Source of the DNA: Robiginitomaculum sp.
GTDB lineage: Bacteria > Pseudomonadota > Alphaproteobacteria > Caulobacterales > Maricaulaceae
Length of the DNA: 64,000 bases
Assembly (NCBI GenBank): GCA_030949705.1
Contig: JAUZSF010000001.1
Coordinates: 62,001 to 126,000, forward strand
Reading direction: 5' to 3'
The notes beneath the pieces were generated by a model that made no database searches, was not told the origin of the DNA, and saw only the letters and a program-made list of their open reading frames with translations. How positions within the stretch are numbered: position 1 is the first letter of the stretch; each line of letters starts with the position of its first letter. Made by a program: the position numbers and the translations under genes. Positions 1 through 8,573 of the stretch are shown in pieces.

Positions 1-1003
1 AAGCATCATGCCGGCTTCGTAAACATAAACCGCCGAAGAAAAATGATAGGTGCTCAATACCAGCAAGGACAGGGCCGCCGCGCCATTATAGATCAGAATG
101 GCCCGATGTACGGTTTTGCTGAAAAATTGTGGGTACAGACTGGCGATGAAGGCAAATCCGGCATAGGCGCCAACCACCATGGAAAGGTATTCAAGACGTA
201 ACAGGGTCTGACCGGAAATAAAGGGAAAGGCCTCGACAAACACGCCCTTGCTGGTACCGATATGGGTGGCGATCGCCAGCAGATAGAGGGCAAAATACAG
301 GGGCGTACGAAAAGAACGCTGGGTAAAATACATCACCAGACAATAGCCCATCAGAGCCAGCATGCCGCTGACCAGGGCTACAAGAAAAATCTCATAGCGG
401 GCCTGCCCGGTCATGATTTCCTTGGCTGATCCCAGAATCAAAGCGGTGGTCATACCGCCTCGGGCGTGAAAATGATTGGAAATATAGATGTCCAGGTCCA
501 GGGTGTCCTGATTGATGGCTGCGCCAGGTAATGCAAAGGCATCAACAATATAATAGGGTTTCTCTTTGGCCTTGGTGCTGCTGGGTTTGCCGATCATCCG
601 GACCAGCTCTCCATTGGCAACGGTGGCCGTTGCATAGGTCAGGCCAGGTAATTTCAGGGCCAGATGCGGGACGTTTTTGGGGAGTAGGATGTGTAATCGG
701 TAGGTGCCATAACCCCGCCCGTCAGAGATGTCCCCGTTAAAATTTGTGCCCCGCCATGGGTGGGGCACATTGACCATAGAGAAGGCATTCTCATTTGCCG
801 CTGCACCCTCGTGAATGAAATGTTTCCAGGTAAAATTCCACTCCCCCCTTCAAAGGGATGGCGCTATGGGGTTTACTGAAATCCCAGTCTCGAAGGTCCA
901 GAATACCATTTTTGGCTGCGGGTACGGGGCGATCCGCGCTGGCCCGGAACGGACTGGCAATTATCACCACACAGGCCAACAGCAGGAACATAAACGTTCG
1001 CAT
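1..1003 (-). CDS. 7TMR-DISM membrane receptor, partial, one frameshift
   Basis: This gene runs off the left edge, so its output domain is not visible. The start at 1003 has a GGGGAG ribosome binding site and is followed by a signal peptide (MRTFMFLLLACVVIIAS). The periplasmic part matches the 7TMR-DISM extracellular type 2 domain: NGILDLRDWDF, then GEWNFTWKHF, then VPHPWRGTNFNG and GYGTYRLHILLP. It is followed by the first of what should be seven membrane helices. The reading frame breaks at a run of six C (843-848, G on the coding strand). Removing one base restores LKGEWNFTW, the family's core motif, so the shift is probably a sequencing error. Proteins with this architecture usually end in a histidine kinase or diguanylate cyclase domain. 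Here that part lies outside the window and cannot be assigned. Confidence 0.8.
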
Positions 1004-1018
1004 TATTTCTCCCCGAGC

Positions 1019-1040
1019 TTTACTGCACAAATTCAGTAAA
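1019..1040. promoter_or_regulatory. Inverted repeat upstream of the DISM receptor gene
   Basis: A perfect 7-bp inverted repeat (TTTACTG, 8-nt spacer, CAGTAAA) lies 15 bp upstream of the receptor start. Its position suits an operator or a leader hairpin. No regulator can be named. Confidence 0.35.
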
Positions 1041-1082
1041 GGTCCGGCGTGTCTAAATGCAAAGTGCTGAAATTCTTTTAAT

Positions 1083-1116
1083 GCGCCCCTAAAAATATTT
1101 TTTTAATGGGGGGCGC
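1083..1116 (-). terminator. Possible terminator overlapping the regA stop codon
   Basis: GCGCCCC (1083-1089) pairs with GGGGCGC (1110-1116) around an A/T-rich, self-complementary loop. The regA stop codon lies within the structure. It could end regBA transcription, although the U-tract is in the loop rather than after the stem. Confidence 0.35.
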
Positions 1117-1669
1117 GTTTGGCCAATATACGCTGCAAGGTTCGTCTATGCATGTTCAGCCGCCGGGCGGTTTCTGAAACATTGTGATTACACAGCTCGT
1201 ACACCCGCTGAATATGCTCCCATCTCACCCGGTCAGCACTCATCGGGTTCACTGGCGGTTCGGGGGCTGATCCGGGCATGGCCAATAAGGCCTTGACCAC
1301 ATCATCGGCGTCGGCGGGCTTGGCCAGATAATCAATGGCCCCGGCTTTGACCGCGGCCACGGCGGTGGCAATATTGCCATAGCCGGTCAGCATGATGACG
1401 CGGCAATCGGGGCGGCGGGTGTGCAGATCATTGACCACTTCCAGGCCATTGCCGTCTTCCAGACGCATGTCCAGCACCGCAAAGGCGGGCGGGTTCATGC
1501 GGGCAATGTCCATGGCTTCGGCCACGGTGCTGACCGCGCTGACAATAAAGCCGCGGGCGGTTAATGCTCGGCCCAGACGCGTGCGAAACGGGGCATCGTC
1601 ATCCAGTATCAGCAAGGTGTGATCGGCAGGAAGATCAAGTTTGCTCTGTTGGCTATCCATGGTTTCCAT
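1103..1669 (-). CDS. regA: Redox response regulator RegA/PrrA/ActR
   Basis: This is the DNA-binding response regulator of the RegB/RegA (PrrB/PrrA) redox system, which in alphaproteobacteria controls respiration, carbon and nitrogen fixation and photosynthesis genes when oxygen falls. The protein has 188 residues. The receiver domain (about 18-125) has the acidic pocket ILDDD, the phospho-acceptor Asp67 in VLDMRL, the Thr in MLTGYG and Lys117 in AKP. The short C-terminal Fis-type helix-turn-helix contains NVSETARRLNMHRRTLQR, which is nearly invariant in this family. The start at 1669 is supported by AAGG eight bases upstream; an in-frame ATG at 1660 is the alternative. It lies 29 bp downstream of regB on the same strand, so the two are probably co-transcribed. 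Confidence 0.95.
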   Translation of the reverse strand: METMDSQQSKLDLPADHTLLILDDDAPFRTRLGRALTARGFIVSAVSTVAEAMDIARMNPPAFAVLDMRLEDGNGLEVVNDLHTRRPDCRVIMLTGYGNIATAVAAVKAGAIDYLAKPADADDVVKALLAMPGSAPEPPVNPMSADRVRWEHIQRVYELCNHNVSETARRLNMHRRTLQRILAKRAPH

Positions 1670-1698
1670 TATGCTTGCCTTTGTATTGTTTGTGGCCC

Positions 1699-3021
1699 CT
1701 ATATAGTGGTCTGTGTCTCAACGTTCACGCGCGGCCAAATGACGCGGACCATAGCGCCACCCAGTCTATCACTTTTTCCCAGCTTTATCACGCCGTCGGT
1801 GCGTTCAATCAGGGTGGTGGCAATAAAAATGCCCAGGCCCATACCTCCATGGCCTTGTGAATCCCCCCCGGCGCGAGTGGTGACATATGGCTCGCCCAGC
1901 TTTTCCCGGATCGAATCCGAGAACCCCGGGCCGTCATCACTGATGACAATTTCAATCCAGTTATCATCCCAAAATCCGCTCAGATCCACTTTTGAGCGGG
2001 CAAAATCGGCGGCATTATCGGCAAAGGCACCCAGCGCATGCATGATTTCGGGCTGGCGGCGCAATACCGGCACTTTTACATCGGTTCGCCCGCCTTTTTC
2101 CTTGGCGCTAACCGTAATGGCAATGCCGCTTTTTCGTAAAGGCGAGGCAATTTCCTCCAACAAATCGCTAAGGGTGTGACGGGCATGAATGGGGTCGTTC
2201 TCGGCGCCGCTGTCGGACAGCTTGGACAAAATTTCCCGGCACCGGCCGGCCTGTTCCACCAGTAATTGTGCGTCCTCGCCCAGTTCGCTCTCTTTGGGCA
2301 AAGTATGGGTCATTTCCCTGGCAACCAGTGCAATGGTGCCCAGCGGCGTGCCCAGTTCATGCGCCACAGCCGCCGCCAGCCCCCCCAGCGCCGACAGGCG
2401 TGCTTCCTTGGCCAGTACCGCTTCGGTGGCGGTCAGGGCCGCCTGCATGCGTCGCCCTTCCATGGATACACGCCACACATAAATGGCCATGAAGCCGGTG
2501 GTGGTGACCAGAGCGGTAAACTGTCCCCAGATGAACAGGTCCGGGATGTGGGGGCGCTGGCCTTCCAGCCAGGGCAGGGGCAGGGAAAACTTGCTAAGGA
2601 TGATGGCGGCACTCAGCGTCAATACCCCCAGGATAGCGGTGCTGCGTACCGGTAGGGCGGTAATGGCCACCACCACCGGCACCCCCAGAAGGATCACAAA
2701 CGGGTTGGCCAACCCCCCGGTCAGACCCAGCAACATGGCCATTTGCACCAGGTCAAAAATAAGTTGCGCCAGGGTATAATTGGGCGTGGCATAACGCCCC
2801 GAATTCAGGGAAAATCCCAAAAATATATTCAGCCAGGCACTGGCCGAGATCACCGCCAGACAAGCGGCCAGAGGCAAGGTAAAGTGCAGGCCAAAGGCAA
2901 CGAATAACACGGCGGCGCTTTGCCCCACTACCGCAATCCAGCGCAACAGGATCAGCGTGCGGGTGCGGATACCAAAATTGGTTTCCGGGGCTTTGGTTCC
3001 CAAAGAAAGGATATTGAGCAC
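1699..3021 (-). CDS. regB: Redox sensor histidine kinase RegB/PrrB
   Basis: Membrane sensor kinase that phosphorylates RegA. I chose the GTG at 3021 because GGAGG sits eight bases upstream; the longer open frame has no recognisable protein before it. The result is 440 residues, normal for RegB. About six membrane helices occupy residues 20-185. The quinone-sensing heptapeptide GGLANPF is at 102-108. The H-box HELGTPLGTI places the phosphorylated His at 221. The redox-active cysteine of the family is Cys261 in AGRCREIL. N (NAADF), G1 (DDGPGF) and G2 (GGMGLGIF) boxes complete the ATPase domain. All redox-sensing residues are present, so the protein should work as the classical sensor. It is divergent from senC. 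Confidence 0.95.
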   Translation of the reverse strand: MLNILSLGTKAPETNFGIRTRTLILLRWIAVVGQSAAVLFVAFGLHFTLPLAACLAVISASAWLNIFLGFSLNSGRYATPNYTLAQLIFDLVQMAMLLGLTGGLANPFVILLGVPVVVAITALPVRSTAILGVLTLSAAIILSKFSLPLPWLEGQRPHIPDLFIWGQFTALVTTTGFMAIYVWRVSMEGRRMQAALTATEAVLAKEARLSALGGLAAAVAHELGTPLGTIALVAREMTHTLPKESELGEDAQLLVEQAGRCREILSKLSDSGAENDPIHARHTLSDLLEEIASPLRKSGIAITVSAKEKGGRTDVKVPVLRRQPEIMHALGAFADNAADFARSKVDLSGFWDDNWIEIVISDDGPGFSDSIREKLGEPYVTTRAGGDSQGHGGMGLGIFIATTLIERTDGVIKLGKSDRLGGAMVRVIWPRVNVETQTTI

Positions 3022-3162
3022 GAAAATGGCCTCCACTTTATGACTTGGTCCAGATATGACCCAGATTAGCCATGCCTGCAATGTGGTGTTGGTGTGCGTT
3101 TTAAGGTGGGGCCGCCCTGAAAAACCACTGGCGGCCCGGCGCAGGCACGTTATGGTGCTATT

Positions 3163-3783
3163 ATGAGTACGTCTTCCTTTTCGCAAACCCTGCGCGCCAT
3201 TCGCTGGATCGCCGCGGCCATGGTGCTGGTGATCGCAGTCTCTTTTGCCATTCAGATGACACGGCAGCCACCGCCCGCCCGCACCGAGGTGAACATTGGC
3301 GGCCCGTTTACCCTGACCGACACCAGCGGCAAAATCGTTACCCAAGCGGATTTTCTGGGCAAACCCATGCTGGTCTATTTTGGCTATAGCTATTGCCCCG
3401 ATGTATGCCCCTATGCCTTGCAAATGATGGCCTCCGCGCTGGATACCCTGGGCAAGGACAAAAGCCGTATTACGCCGGTGTTTATTACGGTGGACCCGGA
3501 ACGGGATACCCCGGAAAATCTGGCACAATATGTCCACTCGGCCAGTTTTCCGGACGGTCTGGTGGGCCTGACCGGCACTCCGGAACAAATTAAAGCCATT
3601 GCTAAGGCTTATGCGGTATATTTCAAAAAAGTCGGCGAAGGGGACGATTATGTTATGGACCATACCAGCGCCATGTTTTTGATGGACAAGGACGGCAAAT
3701 ACGTGGCCGTCTTTACCCATTCCAGCAGTGTGGACGATATTGCCAAATGTCTGCGTCGTCATCTGGACGGAAAGCGATGTTAA
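3163..3783 (+). CDS. senC: SCO1/SenC/PrrC copper chaperone
   Basis: Membrane-anchored thioredoxin-fold protein that delivers copper to the CuA site of cytochrome oxidase. In several alphaproteobacteria it is encoded next to regB and affects RegB signalling. It has 206 residues with one N-terminal membrane anchor (about 13-31). The copper ligands are present: Cys78 and Cys82 in YCPDVCP, and His167 in MDHTSAMF. The context (divergent from regB, with regA nearby) matches the senC/prrC locus. The ribosome binding site is weak. The stop codon directly abuts the ATG of the next gene, so translational coupling is likely. Confidence 0.93.
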   Translation: MSTSSFSQTLRAIRWIAAAMVLVIAVSFAIQMTRQPPPARTEVNIGGPFTLTDTSGKIVTQADFLGKPMLVYFGYSYCPDVCPYALQMMASALDTLGKDKSRITPVFITVDPERDTPENLAQYVHSASFPDGLVGLTGTPEQIKAIAKAYAVYFKKVGEGDDYVMDHTSAMFLMDKDGKYVAVFTHSSSVDDIAKCLRRHLDGKRC

Positions 3784-5013
3784 ATGCTCTATAGCGCGTA
3801 TGAATTTACCCATGCGGCCTTAAAACCCTGGCGCCAGGTGGCCCGGGGCACCCAGGCACTCTATACGTCGCCGCTGAACCCGTGGTCGGGGACGCTGGCC
3901 GGGCGCAGTCTGGCTGCCAGCGCTGATCTTTTCGAGCGCCTGACCCGGCGCTATGGCAAGCCGGCCTGGGACATTGAGAGCACCTCTATTGACGGCAGAG
4001 ATATGGCGGTGACGCCGATGCCGGTTTTGCGCAAACCCTGGCTGACCCTGACGCATTTTGGGCGCGATATTGATCCCGATCATGAAGATCCGAAACTCCT
4101 GATCGTGGCGCCCTTGTCTGGTCATTACGCGACCCTTTTGCGCGGCACGGTAGAGGCCTTTTTACCGGCGCACGAAGTATTTATCACTGAATGGAGCGAT
4201 GCGCGCACCGTGCCGGTCATCGCCGGGCGCTTTGATCTGCATGATTATGTGGACCATATTCGCGAGGTTTTACGCTTTTTGGGACCAAACACCCATGTGC
4301 TGGCAGTCTGCCAGCCCGGGCCGCTGGTGCTGGCCGCCGCCGCCTTGATGGCCGAGGATGATGAGGTATCGCGCCCGGCCAGTCTGACCCTGATGGGTTC
4401 GCCCATCGATACGCGCTGCTCACCGACGTTACCGAACGAATTGGCCAAATCGAAATCGCTGGATTGGTTCGCCCGTAATGTGATCAGTACCGTGCCCATG
4501 CCCAATGCCGGGGCCATGCGCCGGGTTTATCCGGGCTTTGTGCAACTGGCCAGCTTTATCCAGATGAACAAGGATACGCATGTGGATGCGCACCGCCAAT
4601 TCTTCGACCATCTGGTGGCTGGTGATGGGGACAGCACAAGGCGCCACCGCGCTTTTTATGATGAATATCTTTCGGTGATGGACCTTACCGAAGAATTTTA
4701 TCTGCAAACCATTCGTGAAGTATTTCAGGAACACCGTCTCGCCCGGGGCCTGATGCGCCACGGGGGTCGCGCTGTTGATCCCGGCGCGCTTACCGATATG
4801 GCCCTGATGACCATAGAGGGCGAACTGGACGATATTTCCGGCATTGGCCAGACCCAGGCAGCCCATGATCTTTGCTCGAATATCCCGGCCACAATGCGCA
4901 AAGATTATGTGCAAGAGGGTGTTGGTCATTATGGGGTATTCAGCGGTCGCCGCTTTCGCGAAAATATTGCACCGCGCATCGCGGACTTTATCCGTGAACA
5001 CGACGCACCCTGA
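3784..5013 (+). CDS. phaZ: Intracellular polyhydroxybutyrate depolymerase
   Basis: Cytoplasmic enzyme that hydrolyses stored polyhydroxyalkanoate granules to release carbon and energy. It has 409 residues, the usual length of the family, and no signal peptide. The alpha/beta-hydrolase core is recognisable from LLIVAPLSGHYATLLRGTV, the nucleophile elbow VCQPGP with Cys176 in place of Ser (typical of the intracellular PhaZ type), an acidic residue in the IEGELDDISG strand, and the C-terminal GVGHYGVFSG with the catalytic His. The ATG follows the senC stop without a gap. Its neighbours suggest that reserve mobilisation is co-expressed with a redox-linked gene. Confidence 0.92.
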   Translation: MLYSAYEFTHAALKPWRQVARGTQALYTSPLNPWSGTLAGRSLAASADLFERLTRRYGKPAWDIESTSIDGRDMAVTPMPVLRKPWLTLTHFGRDIDPDHEDPKLLIVAPLSGHYATLLRGTVEAFLPAHEVFITEWSDARTVPVIAGRFDLHDYVDHIREVLRFLGPNTHVLAVCQPGPLVLAAAALMAEDDEVSRPASLTLMGSPIDTRCSPTLPNELAKSKSLDWFARNVISTVPMPNAGAMRRVYPGFVQLASFIQMNKDTHVDAHRQFFDHLVAGDGDSTRRHRAFYDEYLSVMDLTEEFYLQTIREVFQEHRLARGLMRHGGRAVDPGALTDMALMTIEGELDDISGIGQTQAAHDLCSNIPATMRKDYVQEGVGHYGVFSGRRFRENIAPRIADFIREHDAP

Positions 5014-5680
5014 TCTTCCGGTCCGCTATGTGGTCCGGCCCCGGGCGCGCCGGGTCTCCTTGCGTATTGATACGGCCCGGCGCGAGGCGGTGGCTGTGTT
5101 GCCCCGGGCGCGGGACAAAAAACGTGCCGACCGGCTGATCCGCGACAAGGCCGACTGGCTGAACGGTCATTTACAAAATCTGCCACCGCCCCTGCCGTTC
5201 GAGGATGGCGGGCAAATCCTGTTGCGGGGGCAAAGGGTGGAGCTGGTGCGCGAAGCCGGGCGCGGCCCTGCCCGAGAGGCGGAGGGGGTGTTTATCGTGC
5301 CCTGTCCCAAAGGGGCCAGCTTTGCCGGGCGTACCCGGCGGGCCCTGATCGCGCTGGCGCGGGAAGTATTGACCTTGCAGGCCGGGTTCCATGCCCGGGC
5401 ACTGGATACAGAATTTTCTGCCCTTATCGTTCGCGATACGGCCAGTCGCTGGGGCTCGTGTTCGGCCAATGGGCGGCTGAATTTTTCCTGGCGGCTGATC
5501 TGCGCGCCGATGGACGTGCTCGATTATGTTTGTGCCCATGAAGTGGCCCATTTGATCGAACACAATCACGGACCGCAATTTTGGGCACTGGTGGAAAAAC
5601 AGGTCGGCGCCGCCAAGGCACCGCGTCGCTGGTTGCGCGAAAACGCCTCGCAATTGTTTGCGGTCGGGGCCGAGACCTAG
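4994..5680 (+). CDS. YgjP/SprT-type metal-dependent hydrolase (DUF45)
   Basis: Predicted zinc metalloprotein of the YgjP-like M48-related family, whose substrate is not known. I chose GTG 4994, which overlaps the 3' end of phaZ by 20 bp and gives 228 residues. The family hallmarks are DTASRWGSCSANG, RLNFSWRL and the zinc site HEVAHL (His182, Glu183, His186) followed by NHGPQFW with the third ligand. The stop codon TAG at 5678-5680 coincides with the left end of the IS630 element: its TA is the target dinucleotide and its G is the first base of the element. The uninterrupted sequence would also have read TAG, so the protein appears unaffected. Confidence 0.88.
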   Translation: MNTTHPDLPVRYVVRPRARRVSLRIDTARREAVAVLPRARDKKRADRLIRDKADWLNGHLQNLPPPLPFEDGGQILLRGQRVELVREAGRGPAREAEGVFIVPCPKGASFAGRTRRALIALAREVLTLQAGFHARALDTEFSALIVRDTASRWGSCSANGRLNFSWRLICAPMDVLDYVCAHEVAHLIEHNHGPQFWALVEKQVGAAKAPRRWLRENASQLFAVGAET

Positions 5681-5733
5681 TCATCTGGAACTGTAATTGA
5701 TATCATTATGATGCTATTGATTTGGAGGTTTTG

Positions 5734-6825
5734 GTGGGTCGTGTTGCTGGTGTTGTTGTATTGAGTGTTGAAGAACGTTCTTTTCTGGAAAGTCAGGTCA
5801 GGCGGCACAAGGCACCGCGTTCACTTTCGGATCGCTGCCGGATGATCCTGCTGTGCGCCGATGGGTTGCCCAGCAAGGAAGTGGCCAGCACCATGGGCGT
5901 GCATGAACATACGGTTGGCAAATGGCGGCGACGATTTGTGAGGGACCGTGTGCAGGGTTTGTCGGACGAGTATCGCCCGGGCCGACCGCGCACGGTGTCT
6001 GATGCACAAGTGGCGAAGGTGATTGAGCGCACGCTGCACAGCACACCCAAAGATGCCACCCACTGGTCGATCCGCTCGATGGCCAAAGAGGTCGGTCTTT
6101 CGCATACCACCATCCGGCGCATCTGGAATGCCTTTGGCCTGCAACCACATCGGCGTGAGACCTTCAAGCTCTCGACCGACCCTTTGTTTGTTGACAAGGT
6201 GCGGGACATTGTTGGTCTCTATATGTCACCGCCCAACCGGGCGATTGTGCTTTGTGTAGACGAAAAGTCCCAAATTCAGGCGCTGGATCGCGAACAGCCG
6301 GTTCTGCCAATGATGCCTGGGGTGGCAGAGCGACAAACTCACACCTATATCCGCCATGGCACGACTTCCCTGTTTGCCGCCCTTGATATTGCCACCGGTG
6401 CGGTGATCGGCAAGTGCTACAAACGCCACCGCTCACAAGAATTTCTGGGCTTTCTCAAACAGATTGATGAGTGTCTGCCTAAAGGACCGGACGTGCATCT
6501 GGTGATGGATAACTACGCGACCCACAAGACCAAAGAAGTCAAGGCGTGGTTGGTCCGGCGGCCTCACTGGCATGTTCACTTCACGCCCACCTCCGCCTCC
6601 TGGATCAATCAGGTCGAACGCTGGTTTGCCGAGTTGAGCCGAAAGAAACTTAAACGCGGTGTTCACCGATCAACCCGCGAACTGGAAGCTGACATTCTCG
6701 CCTTCATTGAGACCCACAATGAAAACCCAAAACCATACAGATGGGTCAAATCCGCCGATGAAATCCTTGCCTCCGTCAAACGCTTCTGCCACAAAACACA
6801 GCAAACCTTATGCACCGAACTTTAG
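5734..6825 (+). CDS. IS630-family transposase
   Basis: DDE transposase that moves the surrounding element by cut-and-paste into TA targets. GTG 5734, five bases after GGAGG, is the most likely start (363 residues). Residues 10-140 form a two-part helix-turn-helix DNA-binding region ([18 protein letters not shown], then [17 protein letters not shown]). The catalytic core has the first Asp in [10 protein letters not shown] (Asp176), the second in [10 protein letters not shown] (Asp259) and the Glu in [10 protein letters not shown] (Glu295), the D-D-E spacing of IS630. The gene has no stop or frameshift, so the element may still be active. Confidence 0.93.
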   Translation: MGRVAGVVVLSVEERSFLESQVRRHKAPRSLSDRCRMILLCADGLPSKEVASTMGVHEHTVGKWRRRFVRDRVQGLSDEYRPGRPRTVSDAQVAKVIERTLHSTPKDATHWSIRSMAKEVGLSHTTIRRIWNAFGLQPHRRETFKLSTDPLFVDKVRDIVGLYMSPPNRAIVLCVDEKSQIQALDREQPVLPMMPGVAERQTHTYIRHGTTSLFAALDIATGAVIGKCYKRHRSQEFLGFLKQIDECLPKGPDVHLVMDNYATHKTKEVKAWLVRRPHWHVHFTPTSASWINQVERWFAELSRKKLKRGVHRSTRELEADILAFIETHNENPKPYRWVKSADEILASVKRFCHKTQQTLCTEL

Positions 6826-6847
6826 ATTATGTGCCGAACTTTAGATT
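6809..6847. repeat. 19-bp tandem duplication at the IS right end
   Basis: Two copies of TATGYRCCGAACTTTAGATT with a 19-bp period cover the transposase stop codon and the sub-terminal right end. The second copy runs into the terminal inverted repeat, so this may be a doubled transposase-binding site. Confidence 0.6.
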
Positions 6848-6856
6848 CGGGTGACT

Positions 6857-6919
6857 AGGGTCCAGACTCAATCATCTGAATGAGTTTGAACCCTAAGAGC
6901 ACCATCTTTTGAGGGTGCT
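6857..6919. other. Two stem-loops between the IS and upp
   Basis: AGGGT...GACTCA (6857-6870) can pair with TGAGTT...ACCCT (6881-6894). AGCACC (6898-6903) pairs with GGTGCT (6914-6919). There is no following U-tract. They could be what remains of the 3' end of the ygjP-like transcript, or a leader of upp. Confidence 0.35.
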
Positions 6920-7051
6920 TCGCGCCGCCTCAGGATCATCAACATAACCTGGCATATCTGATGCTGCCCAGAGGGGCCTGATACGTCAGACTGGATTACC
7001 CGTATGAATCAGGTCATGACATGGGCGAAATTCAAGCGCGAGGGTGGACCT

Positions 7052-7708
7052 ATGGCAGTGAACGTGAACGATCAGAGCATTGAGGGCGTTACCGTCGTCA
7101 ATCACCCTTTGGTGCAACATAAATTAAGCCTGATGCGCCGCCGGGAAAAAAGCACCGCCGAGTTTCGGGCGTTGCTGGAAGAAACGGCGATGTTGCTGGG
7201 CTATGAAGCGATGAAGGACCTGCCCACGGAATTGCGTGAAATAGAAACGCCGATCTGTAAAACTGATGCGCCGGTACTGGCGGGGAAAAAGCTGTGCTTT
7301 GTCTCGATTTTACGCGCAGGCGAGGGGCTGTTGGGGGCAATGCTGCATTTGGTGCCCTCGGCCCGGGTGGGCCATGTGGGCCTTTATCGGGACGAGGAAA
7401 CCCTGAAACCGGTGGAATATCTGGTGAAAATGCCAAAAGATATGGACGAGCGCACGGTGATCGCGCTGGACCCGATGCTGGCCACTGGCAATTCGGCGAT
7501 TGCCGCCATTGACCGGATCAAGGAGGCCGGGGCGCGCGATGTGCGTTTTGTCTGTCTGCTATCGGCCCCGCCGGGGGTTGAAAACCTGCGTCAGGCGCAC
7601 CCTGATGTACCGATTATCACCGCCGCCATTGATGAAAAGCTGAATGAAAATGGCTTTATCGTACCCGGTCTTGGGGATGCGGGGGATCGTCTCTTCGGCA
7701 CCAAATAA
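7052..7708 (+). CDS. upp: Uracil phosphoribosyltransferase
   Basis: Pyrimidine salvage enzyme that makes UMP from uracil and PRPP in the cytoplasm. The start at 7052 gives 218 residues, close to the usual 208-216. An in-frame ATG at 7004 would add 16 residues that do not look conserved. The type I PRTase PRPP loop [12 protein letters not shown] (around Asp140) and the uracil-binding C-terminus [12 protein letters not shown] are both present, as is the flexible-loop region [10 protein letters not shown]. It ends 5 bp before the stop of the convergent gene. The IS insertion lies about 190 bp upstream and may have separated it from an earlier promoter. Confidence 0.96.
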   Translation: MAVNVNDQSIEGVTVVNHPLVQHKLSLMRRREKSTAEFRALLEETAMLLGYEAMKDLPTELREIETPICKTDAPVLAGKKLCFVSILRAGEGLLGAMLHLVPSARVGHVGLYRDEETLKPVEYLVKMPKDMDERTVIALDPMLATGNSAIAAIDRIKEAGARDVRFVCLLSAPPGVENLRQAHPDVPIITAAIDEKLNENGFIVPGLGDAGDRLFGTK

Positions 7709-7713
7709 CGGAT

Positions 7714-8418
7714 CTAATTATCGCTGCTCTGATTATTTGCATTGCGCCGCAATGAGGCGACCAATGCCTGCAGATCCTGTTGGGCTCGCCGGGTGGCCTC
7801 GGCCATACGGGCTTGGGCCTCAGGGGTAATGTCAAAGCTGCCATCGGCATTACGGGTAATGCCGGTGTTGCTCCGCGCCGGGGAATTTTCTGGGGCCTGT
7901 TCCGGCGCCGCTTCGGTCTGTATACCGGTGACCAATTGTGCCCGTTTGTTCAACAGTGAGGCCACCCGCGTACCCTGTTCTTTTTCTTCCTGGGTCAGGG
8001 GGTTTTCAATCCTTTTGGCCGTTGGCAGTTTACGGGGAGCCACGATGGGCCGGGCTTTGGCGGCTTTGCCCTTGCGGCCCGACAAAACCACCAGGCGGGT
8101 GATTTTGCGAGTACCATCTTTCTTGGTCACCGTTTGGAAAGCATAATCGGAGTTTCGCAAAAGGCGGCGCAGCACTGTTTCCAGAGGGCCCTCATACATG
8201 CCGGTAATCATAGGGTTTTCCACCAATTTGGCGGTGCCACTGACCTTGATGCCGGCGGTTTTGGAAATGGCATTCAAAATGCCGGTCAGGGGTTCGTTCT
8301 GGGCATCTACCTGCCATCCGGTTTCCTGGGCGGTGATGTTAACGTCTGCGTGCACTGTCGTGTGGGCGAGCAAAGTCAAAAACACGCCAAGGCCTATGGT
8401 CTTTAGCCAGTTTTGCAT
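7714..8418 (-). CDS. Exported STN-domain protein
   Basis: A 234-residue exported protein of unknown specific role. ATG 8418 is preceded by GGAGGAAG and followed by a signal peptide (MQNWLKTIGLGVFLTLLAHTT, cleavage near VHA-D). Residues 26-105 resemble an STN (secretin/TonB short N-terminal) domain: a QNEPLTGILNAISKTAGI helix and LETVLRRLLRNSDYAF. The middle is basic and low in complexity. The C-terminus is a predicted helical region (ITPEAQARMAEATRRAQQDL). The same fold forms the N0 domain of GspD secretins. The gene sits 155 bp downstream of the metalloprotease on the same strand, so a link with the protease/T2SS region is possible but unproven. Confidence 0.7.
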   Translation of the reverse strand: MQNWLKTIGLGVFLTLLAHTTVHADVNITAQETGWQVDAQNEPLTGILNAISKTAGIKVSGTAKLVENPMITGMYEGPLETVLRRLLRNSDYAFQTVTKKDGTRKITRLVVLSGRKGKAAKARPIVAPRKLPTAKRIENPLTQEEKEQGTRVASLLNKRAQLVTGIQTEAAPEQAPENSPARSNTGITRNADGSFDITPEAQARMAEATRRAQQDLQALVASLRRNANNQSSDN

Positions 8419-8573
8419 ACGTCTTCCTCCGCCTTGTGCGTCGTTATGATTGTGTATCATTCATAATGTGAGGTGTCGGCCTGCGAAATGCAAACCGGCA
8501 CCACCATGATGATTATCATACTCTTGCTAAGGTGACGCCACCATGAACGAAAAACCTGCATGTATGATGTGTA

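Larger units (their letters stand above)
5678..6857 (+). mobile_element. IS630-family insertion sequence
   Basis: About 1.18 kb bounded by TA dinucleotides (5678-5679 and 6856-6857), the target duplicated by this family. Just inside the TAs are imperfect terminal inverted repeats, GTCATCTGGAACTGTAATT on the left and the complement of the right end GTCACCCGAATCTAAAGTT, matching at 13 of 19 positions. One intact transposase gene fills the element. The precise ends are inferred from these features, because no second copy is available for comparison. Confidence 0.8.

Noticed and set aside
3022-3813. N-terminal extension of regB by about 260 codons
   Set aside because: It is antisense to senC, has no RegB homology, and a GTG with a GGAGG site begins the conserved protein at 3021.
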